DNA of 64,000 nucleotides, from positions 409,338 to 473,337 of the forward strand of contig NZ_CANNCF010000004.1 of the NCBI RefSeq assembly GCF_947503045.1, written 5' to 3'. Each line of letters starts with the position of its first letter. The stretch's first letter is position 1. The notes beneath the pieces were generated by a model. That model had not been told where the DNA came from and searched no databases. It saw only the letters and a list, made by a program, of their open reading frames with translations. Made by a program: the position numbers and the translations under genes. This document shows, in pieces, positions 58,212 to 64,000 of the stretch. Origin of the DNA: an uncultured Tateyamaria sp. (GTDB lineage Bacteria > Pseudomonadota > Alphaproteobacteria > Rhodobacterales > Rhodobacteraceae).

Positions 58212-59285
58212 ATGTCGAAGATCTCAATCAGAAATGTCGAAAAGCGGTATGGCAACCTACCGGTCTTGAAAGGCATCAGTCTGGATATTGATGACGGAGA
58301 ACTGGTCACTTTGATTGGCCCCTCCGGCTGCGGGAAATCAACGCTGCTGAAAATCATCGCAGGGCTCGAAGACGTCTCTGAAGGGCATGTTTTTATTGAC
58401 GATACCGACGTCACCTCCGTCCCTCCACAAAAGCGCAATCTTGCGATGGTGTTCCAGAACTATGCGCTCTATCCGCAAATGACGGTCCGGCAGAACCTTG
58501 CTTTCGGGCTGAAGGTTGCAGGCGTCGGCAAGGCAGAAACGATCAAGCGGGTGCAGGACATCGCGCAGATGCTCGAGATAGACGAGTATCTGGAACGCAG
58601 ACCGCGCGCTTTGTCCGGTGGCCAGCGTCAACGGGTTGCCATGGGGCGTGCGATGGTGCGCGAGCCCGGCGCTTTCCTGCTGGACGAGCCGCTGTCAAAC
58701 CTCGATGCCGCCTTGCGCAACACGATGCGCAGCGAGATCAAGTCGCTGCATCAGCGGTTGGGCCGCACCATGGTGTATGTGACCCACGACCAGATCGAGG
58801 CGATGACGATGGCCAACCGGATCGCCATCATGCGCGACGGTCTGATTGTTCAACTGGGCGCACCCGATGATCTCTACATGCGGCCGATCAATACCTTTGT
58901 TGCCAGCTTCTTTGGTACGCCAAAGATCAACCTTTGGGATGGCACGATCATTGGCCGATCTGACGGGCGGATGGACGTTCAGATCGCGGACGACGTCGTG
59001 CTGTCCCTGCCGATGCCAGCAACTCAAACGGACAGGCCAATAAAGGTCGGTGTGCGCCCCGAAGCCTTGCAACTGGCCCCGTCCGGCATCCCGGTAACCG
59101 TCGACCTGGTCGAACCAACAGGATCGCAAACCGAGGTGATCATCAACGTCGGCGGCGGTGTCACGGGCGCAGTTTTGGTGCAGGGTCGCTATCCCGGTCA
59201 AAGCGGGTCCGGTGCATTTTTGAACCCTGTCATCGAGGACGTGCACCTCTTTGACAGCCAGACTGGCAACCGGATCAACACCTAA
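58212..59285 (+). CDS. ABC transporter ATP-binding protein (MalK/UgpC-like)
   Basis: A 357-residue ATPase with Walker [10 protein letters not shown] (about 36-44), Q-loop MVFQNYALYPQMTV, signature LSGGQRQRVAMGRAMVR, Walker B AFLLDEPLSNLDA and H-loop VTHDQIEAMTMANRI, plus the C-terminal TOBE regulatory domain of CUT1 ATPases. It lies 15 bp after the permease and energises this importer. Confidence 0.93.
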   Translation: MSKISIRNVEKRYGNLPVLKGISLDIDDGELVTLIGPSGCGKSTLLKIIAGLEDVSEGHVFIDDTDVTSVPPQKRNLAMVFQNYALYPQMTVRQNLAFGLKVAGVGKAETIKRVQDIAQMLEIDEYLERRPRALSGGQRQRVAMGRAMVREPGAFLLDEPLSNLDAALRNTMRSEIKSLHQRLGRTMVYVTHDQIEAMTMANRIAIMRDGLIVQLGAPDDLYMRPINTFVASFFGTPKINLWDGTIIGRSDGRMDVQIADDVVLSLPMPATQTDRPIKVGVRPEALQLAPSGIPVTVDLVEPTGSQTEVIINVGGGVTGAVLVQGRYPGQSGSGAFLNPVIEDVHLFDSQTGNRINT

Positions 59286-59325
59286 GGCGTCATGCCCGCC
59301 ACATTTGCGAGCTAGGAGGAAACAC

Positions 59326-60933
59326 ATGTCAGACGAAACAGTTGACGTGGTCATTATCGGAGGTGGCGCATCAGGTGCTGCCGTCGCCTGGAGCCTCGCC
59401 GCAACGAAGATGCACATCGTATGTCTGGAACAAGGTCCCATGCCAAACCCGGCGGACTATCCAACCACGGGTAAGGATTGGGAGGCCCGCGCACAGCGCG
59501 ACTACAGCGCCAGCCCAAACGTGCGCAAAGCGCCCGCCGACTACCCGATCAACGATGACGATTCACCGATCAAGATCGTGAATTTCAATGGCCCGGGCGG
59601 AGGGACAGTTTTGTTTTCCGGGCACTTTCCACGCTTTCACCCATCAGATTTCAAGGTGAAAACACTTGACGGCATCGCGGACGACTGGCCCGTCGATTAT
59701 GAAACGCTCGAGCCGTTCTTTGCAGAGAATGACAAGATGATGGGCGTCTCTGGCCTCGAAGGAGACCCGGCATATCCACCGGGCAAAACGGCCGTGATGC
59801 CCCCGGTACCGCTTGGAAAATCAGGGCAGGTTCTGGCCAAGGGGTTTAACGCCCTGGGCCATCATTGGTGGCCATCCGATGTGTCCGTCGCCACGCAAGA
59901 CTATGATGGCCGCGCGCAATGCATCAATCTGGGGGCCTGCATGACGGGCTGCGCGCAAGGCGCCAAAGGCAGCACCGACGTCACCTATTGGCCGCACGCC
60001 ATCCGTGCAGGGGTTGATCTGCGCACAGAATGCCGGGTCAAGAAAATCACGATGAACGACGAAACCGGCATGGCATCGGGCGTCGTCTATTTTGACCCTG
60101 ATGGCGTCGAAAGGCACCTAGAGGCGCATGTTGTCATATTGGCCAGCAACGGCATCGGCACGCCACGCATTCTGCTGAATTCGGCCTGCGACAGCCATCC
60201 GGACGGCCTTGCGAACTCATCGGGCCTTGTTGGGCGCAACCTGATGCTACACCCCTATTCCTGGGTGCAAGGTGTGTTCGACGAAGAAGTGGATGGCCAC
60301 ACAGGACCACACAAGAATATCTGGAGTCACCAATTCTACTAGACGGACCCCGATCGAGGGTTCGTGCGGGGCTATCTTCTTGAATCGCACCGCGGGGCGG
60401 CCACAGTCGAAACGGTGATGACCGGCCTTGAGTGGGAAGAAATCCCCTGGGGTCCGGGCCACCACGCTGCGGCCCGCAAATTACACAAACGGATCACCGG
60501 ATTTGTTGCTGTCTGCGAGGACATGCCGGAACTGCACAACACCGTCACGCTTGATCCCGACCTAAAAGACAGCAATGGCATCCCCGCCCCGAAAATCAGC
60601 TACACGCTCAGCGAAAACAGCATCAAGATGATGGATCATTCCATTGTACGGATCACCGAGATTCTGGAAGCCGCAGGAGCAACCCAGACCCATGCGGTTG
60701 CACCAATTGAATATGGGGGCTGGCACTGGTTGGGAACGGCCAGAATGGGCACAGACCCTACCACGTCCGTGGTCAATGAATGGGGCCGCGCCCATGATGT
60801 GAAAAACCTGTTCATCGTTGATGGGTCGATCTTTGTGACCTCATCCGGGCTGAACCCCACCAGCACATTGCAAGCCATGGCGCTCTATATTGCTGATCAA
60901 ATGAAACAGCGGCTCGAAACCCTTTTCGACTAA
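59326..60933 (+). pseudogene. GMC family oxidoreductase with internal amber codon
   Basis: From the ATG at 59326 (AGGAGG upstream) the frame has the FAD motif VVIIGGGASGAAVAWSLA, then GGGTVLFSGHFPRFHP, CINLGACMTGCAQGAKGS, and after the stop HWLGTARMG, NLFIVDGSIFVTSSGLNPTSTLQAMA. TAG at 60340-60342 interrupts codon 339 of 535 in QFY*TDPDRGFVRG, where Glu is usual (GAG to TAG). Otherwise the reading frame is intact. Such enzymes oxidise sugars or alcohols with a small subunit, here the next gene. Confidence 0.85.
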
Positions 60934-60945
60934 GGAGGCACGCGA

Positions 60946-61347
60946 ATGCCGGATACGCCACTAGACCAAGATGAACAGGAAATCCTGTCCCAACTCGCCG
61001 CCGCGATCATCCCGGCAAGTGACACCTACGCTGTGCCCGGCGCCGATGATGCGCAGATTGTCCGGGACATGCTTGGGTCTGCATATGCAGGGCTGGCCGC
61101 GGATCTGGCATCCTTTGCCGCATTCGGAGTGGAAAAGGCCGAGACCTTTCGACACGAGCACCCAATGACGGCTGGCAGGCTCGAACGTCTGGTCGTTGAA
61201 TGCTACTATCGGGATGATCGCGTTTTGACGTCTCTGGGGCTCGAGGCGCGCCCACCTTTCCCGAAGGGTTTTGAAGTGGATCAGGGGGATTGGTCGCTTC
61301 TTGATCCGGTGCGGGCCATGGTGCCGATTTACCGTGCTGTCGACTAG
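60946..61347 (+). CDS. Gluconate 2-dehydrogenase subunit 3-like protein
   Basis: A 133-residue protein with DEQEILSQLAAAIIPASD, the opening seen in the small subunit of membrane GMC dehydrogenases, but without a visible Tat signal. It lies 12 bp after the GMC gene and probably helps that flavoenzyme fold or be exported. The third, cytochrome subunit of classical complexes is not in the window. Confidence 0.7.
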   Translation: MPDTPLDQDEQEILSQLAAAIIPASDTYAVPGADDAQIVRDMLGSAYAGLAADLASFAAFGVEKAETFRHEHPMTAGRLERLVVECYYRDDRVLTSLGLEARPPFPKGFEVDQGDWSLLDPVRAMVPIYRAVD

Positions 61348-61371
61348 ATTGAGACGTCGGGCAGATTTTTG

Positions 61372-61387
61372 ATCGTTGACAATCATG
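61372..61387 (+). promoter_or_regulatory. Putative GntR operator 3 (before the regulator gene)
   Basis: ATCGTTGACAATCAT differs at one base from operator 2. It lies 106 bp before the regulator start, so the regulator probably controls its own gene. Confidence 0.65.
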
Positions 61388-61492
61388 CCATGTCCAAACA
61401 AATGAAAAGGCATTGCGCGAAAAAGTTGAAAAAGGTCACGCACACCAACCGGACCTGAACCGAATGTGTTTCACTTAAAGAGGGAGACAGTC

Positions 61493-62173
61493 ATGAAAAA
61501 TCTTTCATCTCTAAAATCTCCGATTGTGAAGGAAAGCCTGGATCGCAAGGCTGCAACGCAATTGCGCATCGCCGTGCTCAGCGGTGAGATTCCGCCCGGC
61601 ACCCGCATCACCGAGCAGTTCCTGGCCTCTCAGATGGGACTGTCGCGCGGAACGGTCCGGGCCGCGCTACACCGGTTGGTGAGCGAAGGGCTGATCGTTC
61701 AAAACATCTATTCCAATTGGGAGGTCATGAAGCTGACCGCCGAGGACGCGGACGAACTGTACACGCTGCGCGCAAGTCTCGAAGGTTTGGCCGGACGCCT
61801 CGCGGCACGGCGCGTTGATCAAGACAGTCGCGCACTTCTGTCGGCAGCCTTCGACAATCTGGCGGAGGTCGCCAAATCTGGATCCGAGGTCGATCTGGCC
61901 GATGCTGATTTGAACCTGCACCACACGATCGTCGAGATCTCCCAAAATAAGCGCCTGATTGAACACTACCGGCAGGTGGAAGGCCAATTGCGGATGTATA
62001 TCGGTTCGGTCAACGGTCTACTCCCGACACCGGAAGCTGTGGCAAGCTCGCACCAACCCATGGTGGATGCCATTCTGGCAGGCGACGAGACCTCCGCTGA
62101 GGAATTGTTAATCGAGCACAGTGAGGTCTATGGTGAAAAACTCAACCGCCTGTTGCTCAGTATGGAAGCCTGA
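61493..62173 (+). CDS. GntR family transcriptional regulator (FCD domain)
   Basis: A 226-residue FadR-subfamily regulator from the ATG at 61493, with AGGGAGA upstream. The winged helix (about 15-75) contains LRIAVLSGEIPPGTRITEQFLASQ and SRGTVRAALHRLVSEGLI; the FCD effector domain (about 85-215) has LHHTIVEIS and SSHQPMVDAILAGD with metal-binding-type histidines. It is the only regulator inside the 48-62 kb cluster and is the best candidate to bind the three shared operators. Effector unknown. Confidence 0.92.
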   Translation: MKNLSSLKSPIVKESLDRKAATQLRIAVLSGEIPPGTRITEQFLASQMGLSRGTVRAALHRLVSEGLIVQNIYSNWEVMKLTAEDADELYTLRASLEGLAGRLAARRVDQDSRALLSAAFDNLAEVAKSGSEVDLADADLNLHHTIVEISQNKRLIEHYRQVEGQLRMYIGSVNGLLPTPEAVASSHQPMVDAILAGDETSAEELLIEHSEVYGEKLNRLLLSMEA

Positions 62174-62388
62174 CTTTCCTATGCGCACAAGCCACGATCA
62201 GTTTTGTGATTGAGAATTGGTGACCCAGTGCGGCGTCGATGACAATCGCTCAACCAGACTTCGATTGTCTGGCGGACGGCCCTTTCCGAACCTTCGCCCC
62301 ACTTTCATGATGCTGCGGCCGCAGCCGGTTAACGGTCATTCGCTGCAACTGCACAGTTTCAAAGTAGCCCAACTCACAGCAAGCGGGA

Positions 62389-62429
62389 CAAAGCGGGCAT
62401 TGCACATGATGTGGGCAACGTCCGCTTTG
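62389..62429. repeat. Inverted repeat in the convergent intergenic region
   Basis: CAAAGCGG (62389-62396) pairs with CCGCTTTG (62422-62429) around 25 bases. It lies just before the convergent MAPEG gene ends and could terminate transcription of either side. The other sequence between 62174 and 62440 holds no convincing gene. Confidence 0.4.
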
Positions 62430-62440
62430 AACGATTCCAA

Positions 62441-62896
62441 CTAGATGACTACCTTAGCTAGTGACCAAGCGGCCATGCATGCCAAAGCAATATTGCACAG
62501 TAATCCAGCGACGAAAGCCATCGTTCTGGGACCCCCAGCTGGCTTGCCAATCCCTGCATAATAGATCACCCAGAAAGCAACCCGCGCAATAAAGTATCCA
62601 ATGGCCAACCAATTGACGAGCAGAGGCCAGGCCCCAGAACTTATGGCCATCAACACTGCCCATCCAAAGGCTGGAAAAGTTTCTGCAGAGTTTGAGTACG
62701 TTCGCACGGCGCGAAAGCTCAGTTTGGAATGGTCAAACCGCAGGGGCAGTCCGGGGACTTGCTCTTCGTTTACAAAGGCCAGCGGAGCCGTTGCGAAATT
62801 TTGGATCAAGGTCATCAGCGCTATTGCAGCCAAAACCAAAAACGAAACGCTGTAAGCGGCGAGAAAAGGAACCGCGTCAAAAATCGTAGCCATCAT
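62441..62896 (-). CDS. MAPEG family membrane protein
   Basis: A 151-residue protein with four transmembrane helices and the MAPEG-like segments FRAVRTYSNSAETFPAFGWAVL and ARVAFWVIYYAGI. The family includes eicosanoid and glutathione-related enzymes, but bacterial short members are uncharacterised. The ATG at 62896 (or 62893, better spaced from AGGGA) directly follows the YCII gene. Confidence 0.82.
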   Translation of the reverse strand: MMATIFDAVPFLAAYSVSFLVLAAIALMTLIQNFATAPLAFVNEEQVPGLPLRFDHSKLSFRAVRTYSNSAETFPAFGWAVLMAISSGAWPLLVNWLAIGYFIARVAFWVIYYAGIGKPAGGPRTMAFVAGLLCNIALACMAAWSLAKVVI

Positions 62897-62903
62897 CCGA
62901 TCC

Positions 62904-63221
62904 CTACATTTCCAATTCCATCGCTTCAGCGATCTCGATGGTGCCCGTTCCGCTGAGGTGAGGACAGTTTCTGGCAAGCGCTATCGCGTCATCCATATTG
63001 TCCGCTTGAAGAACGGTCATTCCCGAAGCCGGGTTGGAACCGCCGCCGTCTTCGACGCCACCCACAGTGATCGTTTTCGACAGCCCTACTGGAAGACCGG
63101 GATCAACGACAGCTGCGCCCAATCCAGAACTCCACGCATTCCAAGCTTGCATGTGCTTGGCTCCGTCTTCTGGGCTCTGGATGTCAGGTTTGCCGTGATA
63201 GATCAGCAGAAATTTGGGCAT
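62904..63221 (-). CDS. YCII family protein
   Basis: A 105-residue YciI-like protein with MPKFLLIYHG, an internal GMTVLQADNMDDAIALARNCPHL and the C-terminal EIAEAMELEM. Related proteins are small dimeric, possibly catalytic, stress-associated proteins. Divergent from the TetR gene and followed 7 bp later by the MAPEG gene. Confidence 0.88.
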   Translation of the reverse strand: MPKFLLIYHGKPDIQSPEDGAKHMQAWNAWSSGLGAAVVDPGLPVGLSKTITVGGVEDGGGSNPASGMTVLQADNMDDAIALARNCPHLSGTGTIEIAEAMELEM

Positions 63222-63272
63222 GTTAAAGCTCCTCTCGGGTTGATCGTGTTCCCTTCATGGCAGCAATCTATT

Positions 63273-63288
63273 TATGTTAAAGAACATA
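63273..63288. promoter_or_regulatory. Putative TetR operator (palindrome)
   Basis: TATGTTAAAGAACATA is a 6-bp inverted repeat with a 4-bp spacer in the divergent region between the YCII and TetR genes, 51 bp from the YCII start and 40 bp from the TetR start. This is the usual place for a TetR-family site controlling both genes. Confidence 0.65.
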
Positions 63289-63327
63289 TTTTGGAGATCG
63301 ATATAGTTTCCGTTGAAAGGATTCGTC

Positions 63328-63915
63328 ATGCCCTACAGCGCCAGCCATCGCGACGCGTCGCGTGCCAAAATTGTTGAAGCAGCACGGATGTTGTTCAACA
63401 AATACGGGTTTCAAAACGTCACCATAGACCAGGTCATGCAAGAAGCCGGTCTCACAAGAGGTGGGTTTTATAACCACTTCAAGAATAAGGAAGCTCTCTT
63501 CAGCGAAGCTGTTTCCAGCTTCTTGATGGGACGTGGAGCGGAGTGGCGACAAGACGCAGGTATCGACATCAGCAATCTCAAACCAGAGATGGCTCAGCAG
63601 ATGGTTGATGCGTATCTGTCGAGCAAGCATCTAGGAGATATCGACGGACAGTGTCCAATGATCGCTCTTCCATCCGACGTTGCGCGCGCCGATCCAGAAA
63701 CACAGGAAGCCTTCCAGAATTTGCTCACAGCGATGGTCTGGTTGTTAGAGACAGCGATGCCAATCAACCAGGCAAACAGGCATCAGAATGCGTTGGCGTC
63801 TGCGGCGCTTTGCGTTGGCGGTATGGTTTTGGCGCGAACGCTTCCTGACTCCGAACTCGCCGAAGACGTAAGATCGGCGGCGCACCATGCCGCGACGCAA
63901 CTGATTTCGGCATAG
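63328..63915 (+). CDS. TetR/AcrR family transcriptional regulator
   Basis: A 195-residue regulator from the ATG at 63328 (AAAGGA 8 bp upstream). The helix-turn-helix is ARMLFNKYGFQNVTIDQVMQEAG with TRGGFYNHFKNKEALF. The C-terminal domain contains CPMIALPSDVARADP, which recalls the TetR subgroup that has a cysteine in this position (as in NemR-like regulators). It likely represses the divergent YCII-MAPEG pair. Confidence 0.9.
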   Translation: MPYSASHRDASRAKIVEAARMLFNKYGFQNVTIDQVMQEAGLTRGGFYNHFKNKEALFSEAVSSFLMGRGAEWRQDAGIDISNLKPEMAQQMVDAYLSSKHLGDIDGQCPMIALPSDVARADPETQEAFQNLLTAMVWLLETAMPINQANRHQNALASAALCVGGMVLARTLPDSELAEDVRSAAHHAATQLISA

Positions 63916-64000
63916 CGTGCACAATTGCGGATGAGGTGGGTGGCTCCTGCTCCACCGGCATCGAGTGTGCCAAAGTGCAGTTATCAACGACTGCTAGGAA

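Noticed and set aside
60340..60342. TAG read as pyrrolysine or other recoded amino acid
   Set aside because: No pyrrolysine genes are present in the window and GMC enzymes do not use it; a point mutation from GAG is simpler.
62217..62444. 75-codon frame after the GntR gene
   Set aside because: No domain, no good ribosome-binding site, and it overlaps the inverted repeat at 62389-62429.

Overview
The window looks like a chromosomal segment of a marine alphaproteobacterium of the Roseobacter group (Rhodobacteraceae/Roseobacteraceae). The evidence is gene content and order read by eye, not a database search: GC-rich codon use in the core, a ChpT-type phosphotransferase, olsBA ornithine-lipid genes, a ribosomal protein L21 with a helix-hairpin-helix tail, the rplU-rpmA...obgE-proB-proA order, and a LuxR solo behind aroQ.

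Region by region. (1) 0-3.3 kb: yicC, gmk, a gamma-carbonic-anhydrase-like protein and a Cys/Met-metabolism PLP enzyme, tightly packed. (2) 3.3-10.6 kb: a complete phosphate system phoR-pstSCAB-phoU-phoB, with a three-repeat Pho box in front of pstS. (3) 10.9-15.1 kb: a small unknown membrane-anchored protein, a chemoreceptor, then kynA-kynU for tryptophan breakdown, without a formamidase. (4) 15.2-26.5 kb: an acyl-CoA catabolic neighbourhood with short-chain dehydrogenases, TesB, a serine beta-lactamase-like hydrolase, an ACAD11/LvaA-like acyl-CoA kinase, a nitronate-monooxygenase-like flavoprotein, thiolase, two medium-chain reductases and a MaoC hydratase. (5) 26.6-31.6 kb: aroQ-luxR-phosphatase, a possible structured RNA, proline iminopeptidase and the rpsB-tsf operon. 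(6) 31.6-33.8 kb: a lower-GC insertion with a two-copy composite repeat and a SUMF1-like secreted protein. (7) 33.8-44.4 kb: olsBA, DUF3553, chpT, proA/proB/obgE, GNAT-LysE-GNAT, rpmA/rplU and a tandem DUF2059 pair. (8) tRNA-Ser(CGA) at 44.58 kb is followed by an accessory region: a CadC-like TPR regulator facing a secreted DUF4242 protein, then integrase and other mobile-element debris.

(9) 48.5-62.2 kb is the most interesting part. A leftward operon encodes a CitE-like lyase, an SBP56/methanethiol-oxidase-family protein, a [2Fe-2S] ferredoxin, a CoA-binding protein and a frameshifted rhodanese. Rightward lie a cytoplasmic BisC/MtsZ-like molybdopterin S/N-oxide reductase, a CUT1-type ABC importer, a GMC dehydrogenase with its probable small subunit, and a GntR/FCD regulator. 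Near-identical sites around ATTGTTGACAAT lie in the divergent promoter, before the importer and before the regulator gene, which suggests one GntR-controlled regulon. I infer uptake and oxidation of a polyol- or sugar-like, possibly sulfur-containing compound; the substrate is unknown. Three genes here carry inactivating-looking lesions (two single-base frameshifts, one amber codon), so the locus is either decaying or affected by sequence errors.

(10) 62.4-63.9 kb: a MAPEG-family membrane protein and a YCII protein diverging from a TetR regulator, with a perfect palindrome between them. No CRISPR array, complete insertion sequence or replication origin was seen.
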